Source of the DNA: an uncultured beta proteobacterium | GTDB taxonomy: Bacteria > Pseudomonadota > Gammaproteobacteria > Burkholderiales > Burkholderiaceae_B | Assembly: GCA_903894155.1 (NCBI GenBank) | Contig: CAITPF010000094.1 | Coordinates: forward strand, 1-64,000 | Length of the DNA: 64,000 bases | Direction of reading: 5' to 3' | Part shown: in pieces, positions 1 through 10,600 of the stretch | How positions within the stretch are numbered: position 1 is the first letter of the stretch | How the letters are laid out: each line of letters begins with the position of its first letter | The notes under the pieces: model-generated | What the model was told of the DNA's origin: nothing | The model's input: only the letters and a program-made list of their open reading frames with translations | Databases searched by the model: none | Position numbers and translations under genes: made by a program

Positions 1-19
1 ACCCAACAGGAGCCGGCAG

Positions 20-811
20 GTGATCACGAAAGATGGCGTATTGCAGATTCACTCAATGAAAGGCAAGGTATCAGATGCCGAATGGCAGGCGCGGGTGGAT
101 CTCGCCGCCTGTTACCGGCTGGTGGATCTCTACGGGATGGCCGACATGATGGCCAACCACATCTCGGCGCGCGTGCCGGGCGAGGAAGGCACCTTCCTGA
201 TCAATGCCTACGGCCTGATGTACGAGGAAATCACCGCCTCGAGCCTGCTCAAGGTCGATCACCACGGCAATATCCTCACCAAGCCGGATTTCGGCGATCT
301 GGGCTACGGCCTGAACCGGGCGGGCTCGGTCATCCACAGCGCAGTGCACGCCGCGCGCCCCGAAGTCGCGTGCGTGATCCACACCCACAGCTGGGCTTCG
401 ATGGCCGTCTCCTCGCTCGAGTGCGGCCTGCTGCCGCTGACGCAAACCGCGATGCGGTTCCTGAAGATCACTTATCACGACTATCAGGGCGTCGTCCTGA
501 ACGAATCAGAGCAGGAGTCGCTGGTGCGCGACCTTGGCAATGCCGAGGCGATGATCCTGCGCAATCACGGCGCGCTCACGGTTGGGCGTTCGATCGGCGA
601 GGCCTTCAACTGGCTGCACCGCCTTGAGCTTTCCTGCCGCGCCCAGATCGGAACCATGTCCTGCAACAGCCCGCTCGCCAAGGTAACGCCCGAGGTGCTG
701 GAAGACACCTGGAACCAGTATCAGCCAGGCACCCGCAGGCCGTACGGGCTGATGGAATGGCCCGGGCTATTGCGCAAACTTGACCGCATCGATCCGTCGT
801 TCCGCAACTGA
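20..811 (+). CDS. class II aldolase/adducin family protein (start may be the internal ATG at 59)
   Basis: ORF; motifs NHISARVPG, VIHTHSW, RNHGALTVG typical of class II aldolase/adducin head domains. Confidence 0.9.
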   Translation: MITKDGVLQIHSMKGKVSDAEWQARVDLAACYRLVDLYGMADMMANHISARVPGEEGTFLINAYGLMYEEITASSLLKVDHHGNILTKPDFGDLGYGLNRAGSVIHSAVHAARPEVACVIHTHSWASMAVSSLECGLLPLTQTAMRFLKITYHDYQGVVLNESEQESLVRDLGNAEAMILRNHGALTVGRSIGEAFNWLHRLELSCRAQIGTMSCNSPLAKVTPEVLEDTWNQYQPGTRRPYGLMEWPGLLRKLDRIDPSFRN

Positions 812-869
812 TTGGTATGCAGGCGGCGATGCCTGATCGCCGCTTCCAGCGCCACAATTAGGAGACAAC

Positions 870-1835
870 ATGCTACGCAGAACCATACTCAAGGCGCTCG
901 GCGCCGGCGCCGCGGCAGCCAGCCTGCCGAGCCTCGCGCAGATTTCATCCAGGCCGATCACGCTGATCGTGCCGTTCGCGGCCGGCGGCAACATCGACCT
1001 GGTCGGGCGCATCATCGCCCCGCCCCTGGCAAAGCTGCTTGGCCAGACCGTCGTGGTGCAAAACCGTGCCGGGGCCGGCGGGGCCATCGGGGTATCCGAA
1101 GTCGCACGGGCGGAGCCCGACGGTTCGACGCTGCTCGTGAGCACCCCCAACGCCATCGTGGTGGTGCCGCGCATGGTCCACACAACCTACGACATGGCCA
1201 GTTTCGCCAGCGTGGGGCTGATTTCGTTCACGTCCCAGGTCATCGTGATCCGGGCCGAGAACCCGAAGTTCAAGAGCTTTCCTGACCTGATCGCCTATGC
1301 GCGCGCCAATCCCGGCCGCGTCAGCGTCGCGCATTCGGGGATCGGCACGACCAACCACATGGCCATCCTGCAATTGCAGGAAGCGGCTGGAATCCAGCTC
1401 AACGTCGTGGCCTACAAGGGATCGGGGCCTGCCATCGTCGATCTGCTGGGCGGCCAGATCGACGTGCTGGTCGATCAGCTCTCGAGCTCGATCAGCAACA
1501 TCAAGGCTGGCAAGTTCATCGCCCTGACCGTCCTTTCCAACGCGCGCGATCCGCTGGTGCCCGATGTGCCCGGCACCAAGGAAGGCGGGCTGGCTGCGGT
1601 CGACACCAGCACGACGACGGGCCTGCTCGCGCCGGCAAAAACGCCGCCGGCAACGCTGGCGACGCTCAATGCCGCGTTGAACAAGGCACTCGGCGAAGAA
1701 GAAACCAAGGCACAGTTGCTGCGCGTGGGCAGCATCGCGCGCCCAGGCCCCGCCGAGGCGTTCACCGCGCTTCTCAAGGCGGAAGACCAGCAAGCACAAG
1801 CCCTTGCCGCGGCGGGCAAGCTCAAGACGGAATAA
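870..1835 (+). CDS. Bug/TctC family tripartite tricarboxylate transporter substrate-binding protein
   Basis: Signal peptide; RPITLIVPFAAGGNIDLVGR...VVQNRAGAGGAIG...VAYKGSGPAIVDLLGGQIDVLVD. Confidence 0.95.
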   Translation: MLRRTILKALGAGAAAASLPSLAQISSRPITLIVPFAAGGNIDLVGRIIAPPLAKLLGQTVVVQNRAGAGGAIGVSEVARAEPDGSTLLVSTPNAIVVVPRMVHTTYDMASFASVGLISFTSQVIVIRAENPKFKSFPDLIAYARANPGRVSVAHSGIGTTNHMAILQLQEAAGIQLNVVAYKGSGPAIVDLLGGQIDVLVDQLSSSISNIKAGKFIALTVLSNARDPLVPDVPGTKEGGLAAVDTSTTTGLLAPAKTPPATLATLNAALNKALGEEETKAQLLRVGSIARPGPAEAFTALLKAEDQQAQALAAAGKLKTE

Positions 1836-1862
1836 TCCGCCCTGCCCGCACGGCGTCGCGGC

Positions 1863-2888
1863 GTGCCGCGACGGCAACAACATCCGGAGACTCGCGTGCG
1901 CTTTCCTTCATCACACCCGTTGCTGGGCCGCGCGTGCGTGACCCTCGCGACCGCCCTTCTGTGTATTCCCTGGGCGGCAAACGCCGAGGTCGCTGACGAC
2001 TGGCCCTCCAGACCGGTGAAAATCGTGGTCGCGTTCACTGCGGGCGGCACCACGGACGTCATCGCCCGCAGCGTCGGCCAATTGCTGTCCGAGCAGTTCA
2101 AGCAACCCTTCGTCATCGAGAACAAGCCCGGGTCGGGCGGCAATATCGGAAACGAGATGGTGGCCCGGTCACCGGCCGACGGCTATACGATCACCATCGC
2201 CTCGGTCGGCCCGATTGCGGTGAATCCGACGATGTTCAAGAACCTCAAGTACGATCCGCTGACAGACCTCACCCCCGTGATCCTGATCGCGGATGTGCCC
2301 AACGTGCTGGTGATCAACCCCAAGACCCCTGTCACGAACTTCGCCGAATTCGTCGCCTGGGCCAAATCGAAAGACGGCACGCTCAACTATGCGTCGACTG
2401 GCGTGGGGACGACCTCGCACCTGTCGAGTTTCATGCTGATGTCCACGATTGGCGTCCAGGCGCAACACATCCCCTATAAGGGCGCCGAGGCATTGACCGA
2501 CCTGCTCGCGGGGCGCACCGACTTCATGTTCGCAACGATCCCGTCGGTCATCAGCCAGATCAGGGCGGGCAAGCTGCGCGCGCTCGCGGTCAGCAGCCCG
2601 CAGCACTCGCGCGCTCTGCCCGGCGTGCCCACCGTGGCCGAGAGCGGGTATCCGGGATTCTCCGCCGGATCGTGGTTCGGCATGCTTGCGCCGGCGGCCA
2701 CGCCGCCCGCCATCATCGACAAGCTTAACAAGGGCGTTGCCCAGGCCATGGCAAGCCTTGAGACACAGTTCGTCAACGAAGGCGCCGATCCCGTGGGGGG
2801 CTCGCCGCAGTTCTTCGGCGAATTCATCCGGAAAGAATACGAAAAGTGGAAAAAAGTCGTCCTTGAGTCTGGCGCCGCGGAACGCTAG
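1863..2888 (+). CDS. Bug/TctC family substrate-binding protein (start possibly GTG at 1896)
   Basis: RPVKIVVAFTAGGTTDVIAR...VIENKPGSGGNIG...HIPYKGAEALTDLLAGRTDFMF. Confidence 0.95.
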   Translation: MPRRQQHPETRVRFPSSHPLLGRACVTLATALLCIPWAANAEVADDWPSRPVKIVVAFTAGGTTDVIARSVGQLLSEQFKQPFVIENKPGSGGNIGNEMVARSPADGYTITIASVGPIAVNPTMFKNLKYDPLTDLTPVILIADVPNVLVINPKTPVTNFAEFVAWAKSKDGTLNYASTGVGTTSHLSSFMLMSTIGVQAQHIPYKGAEALTDLLAGRTDFMFATIPSVISQIRAGKLRALAVSSPQHSRALPGVPTVAESGYPGFSAGSWFGMLAPAATPPAIIDKLNKGVAQAMASLETQFVNEGADPVGGSPQFFGEFIRKEYEKWKKVVLESGAAER

Positions 2889-2889
2889 C

Positions 2890-3036
2890 GTATGCCGTAT
2901 ACCGCAAGCCGCAAACTGTAGTCTGCAAGCCGTAAGCCGTAAGCCTTAGGCCGCAAGCCGCAAGCCGCAAGCCTTAGGCCGCAAGCTGCAAGCTGCAAGC
3001 TGCAAGCTGTAAGCCGTAAGCCGTAAGCCGTAAGCC
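2890..3036. repeat. Heptanucleotide tandem repeat, 21 x 7 bp (GCAAGCC/GTAAGCC/GCAAGCT variants)
   Basis: Read directly: gtatgcc gtatacc gcaagcc gcaaact gtagtct gcaagcc gtaagcc gtaagcc ttaggcc gcaagcc x3 ttaggcc gcaagct x4 gtaagcc x4. Confidence 0.97.
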
Positions 3037-3060
3037 GTCATGGAACACACTGGAGCCCTC

Positions 3061-4071
3061 GTGAGCGCAACCGACCACACCGCCAAACCCAAAATCCTGC
3101 TGTCAGACCCGACCGCCGTCGAACTCGCGCCCCAGATCGAAGCGATTTTCGGTAAAGGCGGATACGAGCGGGTGTCCGCCGACCAGGTTCATGCGGGCAC
3201 CACGGGCGCGGACGTTGCCTTCGTTTCGCGCGACATCACCGGGCATTCGACCAAGCACAACATCCTGCCCACAACGCAGCATTACTACGATGCGCTGATC
3301 AAGGGCGGGCTGAAGTGGGTGCACGTGCACTCTGCCGGCGCGGATCGCCAGGTGTTTCTCGATCTCGTCGAGCGCGGGGTCGCTCTCACCACGTCCTCTG
3401 GCGCGAGCGCGGGGATGGTCGCGCAGACCGCCCTCGCGGGCCTGCTTTCGCTCGCGCGCCGCTTTCCCCAGCTCGCCGACGCGCAGCGCAGGCACGCCTG
3501 GGAGCCGTTCTTCAAAACCGGCCTGCCGCCCGATCTCGAAGGGCAGACCGCCACGATCGTCGGCTGGGGTCCGATCGGTCAACGCCTGGGCGCATGGCTC
3601 AAGGCCATCGGGCTGAACATCATCGCCGTGCGCCAGTCGGCCAGCGCCCAATCCGACGGGGCCGAGGTCGTGTCGTTCGCCGATTTCCGCAACGTCCTTG
3701 CTCGCACGGACTGGCTGATCCTGGCCTGCCCGCTGACAGCAACCACCACCAACCTTCTGAGCGCCGACGCGATCGCGCTGATGAAGCCCGGGTCACACCT
3801 GGTGAACATCGCCCGCGGAACCGTGGTCGATGAGGATGCGCTCATCAAGGCACTGCAGGATCGCCACCTGGCCGGCGCTTACCTGGATGTATTCCGGCAC
3901 GAGCCGCTTGCCGCGGATTCGCCGCTTTGGGATATTCCCAACGTCATCGTCACCCCGCACACCGCCGGGTTCTCGGATGCGATCCTGCGTCGCATGGCGC
4001 AGATGTTTATCGAGAACCTCGCCCGCTGGCAACGGGGCGAGAAACTGGTCAACGTGGTGGAGAAGGGCTGA
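3061..4071 (+). CDS. D-2-hydroxyacid dehydrogenase (NAD-binding); ORF opens at 3040 but GTG 3061 has an SD (GGAG)
   Basis: ATIVGWGPIGQRLGAWLKAIG Rossmann motif, HLVNIARGTVVDEDAL, DVFRHEPL...TPHTAG. Confidence 0.92.
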   Translation: MSATDHTAKPKILLSDPTAVELAPQIEAIFGKGGYERVSADQVHAGTTGADVAFVSRDITGHSTKHNILPTTQHYYDALIKGGLKWVHVHSAGADRQVFLDLVERGVALTTSSGASAGMVAQTALAGLLSLARRFPQLADAQRRHAWEPFFKTGLPPDLEGQTATIVGWGPIGQRLGAWLKAIGLNIIAVRQSASAQSDGAEVVSFADFRNVLARTDWLILACPLTATTTNLLSADAIALMKPGSHLVNIARGTVVDEDALIKALQDRHLAGAYLDVFRHEPLAADSPLWDIPNVIVTPHTAGFSDAILRRMAQMFIENLARWQRGEKLVNVVEKG

Positions 4072-4081
4072 CCGAAGGGGT

Positions 4082-4099
4082 CGCAAGGCGGGGCTTGCG
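4082..4099. terminator. Hairpin CGCAAG-GCGGGG-CTTGCG between convergent genes (possible bidirectional terminator, no clear T-tract)
   Basis: 6-bp perfect inverted repeat between the 4071 stop and the convergent CDS stop at 4129. Confidence 0.35.
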
Positions 4100-4128
4100 C
4101 ACCGCGCGCGAGGCCAGCCCAGGAAAAC

Positions 4129-5019
4129 TCAGCCGGTGACTTCCTCGGAAGTCACGGCGATCTTGAGCTCATGATCGCCACCGCCGCGGATCACGCCCCG
4201 CAATGGCGACACATCCCCGAAATCGCGGCCGTTGGCAAGACGCACGTGCGAGAGCCTCGCCAGGACATTGTTGGTCGGATCGAGTTCGAGCCAGTCGCCA
4301 GGCGCCCCCGGGCAATACACCGAGGCCCACGCATGCGATGCATCCGCGCCGCGCAATTTCGGCTTGCCCGGTGGTGGCCGCGTGAGCAGATACCCGCTGA
4401 CGTATTGCGCCGCCAATCCAATCGAGCGCAGGCAGCCGAGCATGATATGCGTGAAATCCTGGCACACGCCCGCGCGTTTCTGAAACGCCTCGAGCACCGG
4501 CGTGTGCACATCGGTCGCGGCCGACGAGAACTTGAATTCCTTGTGGATGCGTGACATCAGCTCCTGGCTCGCCACGGCAATATTGCGGCGCGGCGTGAAC
4601 GACAGCGCGGCGTACGCCCGAAGCTCGGCCAGGCGCGGCACGTAGGGGCTTGGGAACGCAAACTCGCACGCCTTCTGATAGGGCCGATCCAGCGCGTAGG
4701 CCAGCGATTCGCGCACCTCCTCCCAGGCCGGGGCCACGTCGGGATCAAAGTCGGCATAGCGATCGGTCAGGCACACGGTCGAGAGCGCCTTGACCTCAAG
4801 CGCGTCGTGCGGACGAAACAGCGAAAAGAACGTGCATTCATTGCCGAACGCATCGCTGCTTTCGGTCGTGCTGTCCGGCGTCGGCGTAATGCGCATGCTG
4901 GAAGACACCACGCGCTGCCAGTCCGTTGAAAGAGGCTGCAGGTGCGCCAGATGGTGCGCCAGCTCGACATCGGTCTGGTATTCGTAGCTGGTGATGTGTT
5001 CGACCTGGATATGCTTCAT
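4129..5019 (-). CDS. transglutaminase family protein (COG1305-like)
   Basis: MKHIQVEHITSYEYQTDVELAHH; GVCQDFTHIMLGCLRSIGLAAQYVSGYLLT; DASHAWASVYCPG; ELDPTNN (Cys-His-Asp triad). Confidence 0.93.
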   Translation of the reverse strand: MKHIQVEHITSYEYQTDVELAHHLAHLQPLSTDWQRVVSSSMRITPTPDSTTESSDAFGNECTFFSLFRPHDALEVKALSTVCLTDRYADFDPDVAPAWEEVRESLAYALDRPYQKACEFAFPSPYVPRLAELRAYAALSFTPRRNIAVASQELMSRIHKEFKFSSAATDVHTPVLEAFQKRAGVCQDFTHIMLGCLRSIGLAAQYVSGYLLTRPPPGKPKLRGADASHAWASVYCPGAPGDWLELDPTNNVLARLSHVRLANGRDFGDVSPLRGVIRGGGDHELKIAVTSEEVTG

Positions 5020-7586
5020 GATGCAAAGTGCCGTTCGACGGCGTGGGCAAAGAACCGCCGACTGATTTCGTCCGAGAGCTGCGCGCCCCACGCCCCGGCG
5101 CGACGTACGGCCTCGACCTGCCGCAGGATGGAATCCTCCTCAAGGTCGAAGGCCGGCATCCCGCTGAGCAGCACATCACCATTCGGAAGGTGCCCGACCG
5201 CGCGCGCGAGCTCCTGCAGGATGCAGCTGAAAGCGCGCGGGTTCGTCTCGTCCGTGACGATCAGATCGAGCAGCGCGGGGATATCCTGATTGCGCTGGTA
5301 GCGCGTGCGATACGTGATCGAACTGTCAAACAGCACGAGGATCGTCTCGAAGCCGCGCGGCGTGTAGATGGCGGCGTGCTTGAAGAACGCGGCCAGGATC
5401 GCCGAAAGCGAGATCAGTCGTTCGATCAGCCGCCCTGCCGTAAGCATGTGCCAGCCGAGGTCGCGTGTCATGCGGTCGGACTGGAATCCCACCAGGGCAA
5501 CCATCTGCACGCCGATCTGGTCCAGAAGCTCGATCGTATCGATGGCCGAGCGCTCGTGTGCGCGCGCGCCGCGACGTCCGCGCGTGCGTGCGCCGGGCTC
5601 CGGGGCGACCGGGTCCTGGCCGGCCTGCAACATGGCCTTCATTCCCTGCGTGATCTCGGCGTGCTCCGCCGGAAGGCGATCGCGGACTGACTTGAGGGTG
5701 TGCTCAAGGCAATCCAGGTGGTCCGTGAACCCCTGGTTGCCCTTTTGCGAGAGATGCCGGATCAGCGTGCGGCCGAACACTGCGGCCGAGCGGGTCAACC
5801 CGGGTGTGCCGGCCGGAATCAGGCCATGCGTCAGGACAAGGCTGCCGATCGCGTCGTTGAGCGCGGGCAGACTGTCCTGCTGGTTGGTGCTGACCAGCAC
5901 CAGCGCCTCTTTGGCCAGGCGCACCATCTGCTCGCAGCGCTCCGTATACCGGCCAAGCCAGAAGAGGTGTTCGGCCGATCGGCTCGATACGAGCTCCTGC
6001 GAATGATTCCAGCGCGGCAGCTTTTCGCGGCTCGGCAACATGGTGTAGGTGTCCACCGGGTCGTCGGTCATCACCCAGGTATCGAGCGTGCTGCCACCGC
6101 TCTGCATCGACACGATATGCGGATCGACCGTGGCAATGCGCGTCATTCCGCCAGGCAGCAAATCCCATTCGCCGTCGGGCGAGGCGATGGCGAACACGCG
6201 CATCATGGCCGTGCGCGGCGCGATGCGACTGTCCTGCCAGGTCGGCGCCTGCGAAAACGGCAGGTAGCTCTGGGTCGTGTACATGTCGGGCTGCAGGTCG
6301 ATGCGGTCACGCCACTTCTGCAGCTCTTCGCCGTTGAGCAGGCTACCGATCGCTGGCTGGAAATTCATGCGTGTGCTGGTCGCGAAGGTCGGTTTGATGA
6401 CCTGCGTATGCAGGTCGGGCGAGATATCATGCCAGGCGGCCGACTCGCCGCACCACCAGGTGTTGAGCGAGGGCATTTTCAGGGGCTGCCCAAGCAAATG
6501 CTCAGAGATCGCCGGCAGGAACCCCATCACCGCAGGAGACTCCAGGAAACTGGCGCCCAGGGCATTGGCCATGACCACGTTGCCCGCGCGCAGGGCCTGC
6601 AACAAACCGGGGATCCCAAGGCTCGAATCCGCGCGCAGCTCCAGCGGATCGCAGAAATCGTCGTCCAGGCGACGCAGCAAGCCGTGGATCGGCTGCAAGC
6701 CGTTCATGGTCTTGAGGAAGAGCCTGTCGTCGCGCACCGTGAGATCGGCGCCCTCGACAAGGGGCAACCCGAGGTATCGCGCGAGATACGCGTGTTCGAA
6801 GTAGGTTTCGCTGTAGGGCCCGGGCGTGAGCAGCGCAAACCGTGGCGAGCCCTGCGCAATGGCGGGCGCGCACGCCCGCATGGAATCGAGCAGGCGCCGG
6901 TAGCTCGAGGCGACGTGTTGCACGCGCATCTCGCGGTAGGCTTCCGGAAAGAGCCGGGAGACGACAAGTCGGTTTTCAAGCGTGTAGCCCAGGCCCGAGG
7001 GGGACTGGGTGCGCTGCCCGATGACCCACCAGCGGCCATCCGGGCCTCTCGCGATATCGAAGGCCACGACATGCAGGTAGATGCCGCCTGGCGGCTTGAC
7101 GCCCCGCATCGACCGAAGGTAGCCCGGGTTGCCGAGCACCAGCGCCGCTGGCAGATACCCGTCGTGAATCAGTGACTGCTCGCTGTAGGTGTCCTGCAGG
7201 ATGGCGTTGAGAAGCTTCGCCCGCTGGCTGAGGCTCGCACGGATCGTGCGCCATTCGGCAGGGCCGATCAGCATGGGCAGTGGATTCAGCGACCAGGGCC
7301 GCGTTTGATCCTGGTCGTCGGCGAAGACGTTGTAGGTCACCCCGTTTTGCTGGATCAGGCGTGCGACGGTGTCGGCATTGGGGCGGAGATCCTGAATCCC
7401 CGATTCGCCGAGATAGTCAAAAAACGTCTGCCAGGCCGGGCGCAGCTTGCCCGTCGCGTCCCGCAATTCGTCAAAGTGGCCCAGCTTGGTCTGGGCGGTG
7501 AGTTTACGCACCAGATCCGCGACTGAGGCGTGCGTGCTCTCGTCGGTACCCTCAGTGGTTTGCAACGGTTTCGGTGGGGAAGACAT
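5016..7586 (-). CDS. Fused circularly permuted type 2 ATP-grasp + alpha-E domain protein
   Basis: N-terminal half: WSLNPLPMLIGPAEW, LLTPGPYSETYFEHAYLARYLGLPLVEGADL; C-terminal half: LVSSRSAEHLFWLGRYTERCEQMVRLA (alpha-E). Confidence 0.92.
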   Translation of the reverse strand: MSSPPKPLQTTEGTDESTHASVADLVRKLTAQTKLGHFDELRDATGKLRPAWQTFFDYLGESGIQDLRPNADTVARLIQQNGVTYNVFADDQDQTRPWSLNPLPMLIGPAEWRTIRASLSQRAKLLNAILQDTYSEQSLIHDGYLPAALVLGNPGYLRSMRGVKPPGGIYLHVVAFDIARGPDGRWWVIGQRTQSPSGLGYTLENRLVVSRLFPEAYREMRVQHVASSYRRLLDSMRACAPAIAQGSPRFALLTPGPYSETYFEHAYLARYLGLPLVEGADLTVRDDRLFLKTMNGLQPIHGLLRRLDDDFCDPLELRADSSLGIPGLLQALRAGNVVMANALGASFLESPAVMGFLPAISEHLLGQPLKMPSLNTWWCGESAAWHDISPDLHTQVIKPTFATSTRMNFQPAIGSLLNGEELQKWRDRIDLQPDMYTTQSYLPFSQAPTWQDSRIAPRTAMMRVFAIASPDGEWDLLPGGMTRIATVDPHIVSMQSGGSTLDTWVMTDDPVDTYTMLPSREKLPRWNHSQELVSSRSAEHLFWLGRYTERCEQMVRLAKEALVLVSTNQQDSLPALNDAIGSLVLTHGLIPAGTPGLTRSAAVFGRTLIRHLSQKGNQGFTDHLDCLEHTLKSVRDRLPAEHAEITQGMKAMLQAGQDPVAPEPGARTRGRRGARAHERSAIDTIELLDQIGVQMVALVGFQSDRMTRDLGWHMLTAGRLIERLISLSAILAAFFKHAAIYTPRGFETILVLFDSSITYRTRYQRNQDIPALLDLIVTDETNPRAFSCILQELARAVGHLPNGDVLLSGMPAFDLEEDSILRQVEAVRRAGAWGAQLSDEISRRFFAHAVERHFAS

Positions 7587-7605
7587 CTGGCTCAGGTTTG
7601 GTTCA

Positions 7606-10600
7606 TCAAGTACGCCTCAGGTCGAGTGTAAAGGGAAATTCCGGGCTAGGGGGCTGGGGCTGCAGCTGCATCACGCCGGGCGTATGCTCCAGCCGGAAGA
7701 ACCGCGCCAGGCGCCGGCTCTCCGCCTCGAACGCGTTGACGGGAAGCGTGTCATAGCTGCGTCCGCCCGGGTGCACTACGTGGTAGCGGCACCCACCGAG
7801 TGAGCGCGAGAGCCAGTTATCCACGATATCGAACGAGAGCGGGGCGTGTGCGTCGATCGAAGGGTGCAAAGCCGAGGGCGGTGACCAGGCCTTGTAGCGC
7901 ACGCCCATCACAAACTCGCCTTCCACGCCGGTCGGTTGCATCGTCGGCGCAACGCCGTTGATCGCGATGGCGTAACGGTTATCGGTGTAGCCCGAGACCT
8001 TCAGCTCGATGCGCTCGACCGACGAGTCGACATAGCGCACGGTGCCGCCCGCGCCACCTTCCTCGCCCATGACATGCCAGGGTTCGAGTGCGCTGCGCAA
8101 GGTCATGCGCATGCCGCGCACATCCGTCTCGCCGATCATCGGGAAGCGGAACTCGGCGTGCGGCGCGAACCATGCGGCATCGAACGGATAGCCGGCATGG
8201 TTGAGCTCGGCAATGACATCCTCGAAGTCCATCAGCACGAACGTCGGCAACATGAAGCGATCATGCAGCTGCGTGCCCCAGCGCGTCAGGCGGGTTTTCG
8301 AGGCGGGCTGGTACGGCGTTTTCCAGAACCACGCCACGAGCGCGCGAATCAGCAGCTGCTGCACCAGGCTCATGTGCGGGTGCGGCGGCATCTCGAACCC
8401 CCGCAGCTCCAGCAGGCCCAGACGCCCGGTCGGCCCGTCGGGTGAGTAGAGCTTGTCAATGCTGAATTCGGCGCGATGCGTGTTGCCGGTCACGTCGATC
8501 AGGATGTTGCGCAGCGCGCGGTCGACCATCCAGGGCGGGCATCCGCCGGGCTCGCTCATCTGGCGCTCGATCTCGCGCAGCGCGATCTCAAGCTCGTAGG
8601 TCTGGTCGTTGCGGGCCTCGTCCACACGCGGCGACTGGCTGGTCGGTCCGATGAATAACCCGGAGAACAGATACGACATCGACGGGTGGTTGTGCCAGAA
8701 CGTCAGCAGGCTCGCCAGCACGTCCGGCCGGCGCAGGAACGGGCTGTCCGCCGGCGTGGCCGCACCCATGACGAAGTGATTGCCCCCACCCGTCCCGGTG
8801 TGGCGCCCGTCGATCATGAACTTTTCCGTGCTCAGGCGCGTCTGGTGCGCGGCCTCGTACAGGAACTCGGTGTGGTCGACAAGCTCGCTCCAGTCGGACG
8901 AGGGATGAATATTGACCTCGATGACGCCCGGGTCCGGGGTGACCTGCAGGACCTGCAGTCGCGGATCCCTTGGCGGCGGGTAGCCTTCGATGACGATGCT
9001 GTAATCGAGCGCCTGGGCGGTTTCCTCCACGGCGCTCAACAGAGCAAGGTAATCCTCGAGCGCCGCGACCGGCGGCATGAAGACATACAGCACCGAGCTC
9101 GGCGTACCCTTGAATTCCTCTTGCGGGCCGTTGGCCCGATGCGGATTGCGCGTTTCCACGCACAGGGCCGTGCGCACGGTCGTGCGCGCCGATTCGAACT
9201 TCTCCGGTGGTGTCTTCTGCGGCAGGCTGTCCTTGTCGGACGCGGCCACAGCCTCCTCACCGGTGCCGCGGACCTGCTGTCGCAATGCCGCGGGGCCAGG
9301 CAAGGCGTCGCGCGGCGCGAACGGATCCGCGTCGATGTTGAAGGGGTAATCGGTAGGCGCCACCCATGGCAGGGAATCCAGCGGCAACCGGTATCCCATG
9401 GCGGAGTCGCCCGGGGTCAGGGCCATGCGCCCGTCACGCAGATACCACGGGCCAGACTCCCAGCGGGTGCCGGCACGCGTGGGCTTGTCCGAACGCCGGA
9501 TTGGCAGTGCGTAACCGACCGGCTCAGAGAGGTGGTGCTCAAAGACCCGGCGCAGCCGCGCGCGCTCCATTTCGTCATCCAGGCGCGCGTCATACGGATC
9601 AACGTTGACGGGCAGTCGCCCCTCGCGCCACAGGAAGTACCAGGCGTCCTCAAAGCCAGGCTCGATATAGTCGCGCGAAAGCCCAAGCCGGTCGACCAGC
9701 GCATGCATGAAAATGTGCGCATCGTCGACGCCGTAGTGATGCGTATCGCGCTCGTCGGCAAGCAGCGCCGGGTTGCTCCAGCACGACAAACCGTCCTTGC
9801 GCCAGTAAGCGGAAAGCGACCAGCGTGGCAGTTGCTCGCCGGGATACCACTTACCCTGCCCGAAGTGCAGGAATCCTCCCGGCGCGTAGCGCGACGACAG
9901 CTTGTGCATCAGCTCCGCGGCAAGCCCTCGTTTGGTCGGGCCAAGCGCCGCTGTATTCCACTCTTCGCCGTCGCGGTCCAGCGCCGAGACGAACGTCGGC
10001 TCCCCGCCCATCGTCAGCCGCACGTCGCGCGCGGACAGATCGGCATCCACCGCGTGACCAAGCGCTTCGATATCCCGCCATTGCTCCTGCGCGTAGGGTT
10101 TGGTCACGCGCGGGGATTCCTGCACCCGGAACACCTCCATTTGGTGCATGAATTCGACTTCGCAGGGGTCGTGTGCACCAGAAATGGGCGCGGCCGACGA
10201 GGGTTCGGGCGTGCACGCCACCGGAATGTGCCCTTCGCCGGCCAGCAGGCCCGATGTCGGATCCAGGCCGACCCAGCCGGCGCCGGGCAGGTAAACCTCG
10301 CACCAGGCGTGCAGGTCGGTGAAGTCCTTTTCCGCGCCGGTCGGGCCGTCTACCGCCAGGACGTCGGGCTTGAGCTGGATCAGATACCCCGAAACAAACC
10401 GCGCCGCCAGACCACGCTGGCGCAGGACCTGTACCAATAGCCAGGCAGAATCGCGGCACGAACCTGAGCCGAGCTCGAGCGTATGTTCAGGCGTCTGCAC
10501 GCCCGGCTCCATGCGAATCGTGTAATCCACCCGCCGGTGCAGCATGCTGTTGACTTCGACGAGGTAGTCAATCGTACGCATCGCTTCGGTTGGCAATTTG

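Noticed and set aside
2890-3036. Heptamer array considered as a CRISPR array
   Set aside because: Units are 7 bp with no spacers and no cas genes.
5700-7175. 491-aa plus-strand ORF
   Set aside because: Antisense to the fused ATP-grasp/alpha-E gene.
8686-10440. 584-aa plus-strand ORF
   Set aside because: Antisense to the DUF2126/transglutaminase gene.
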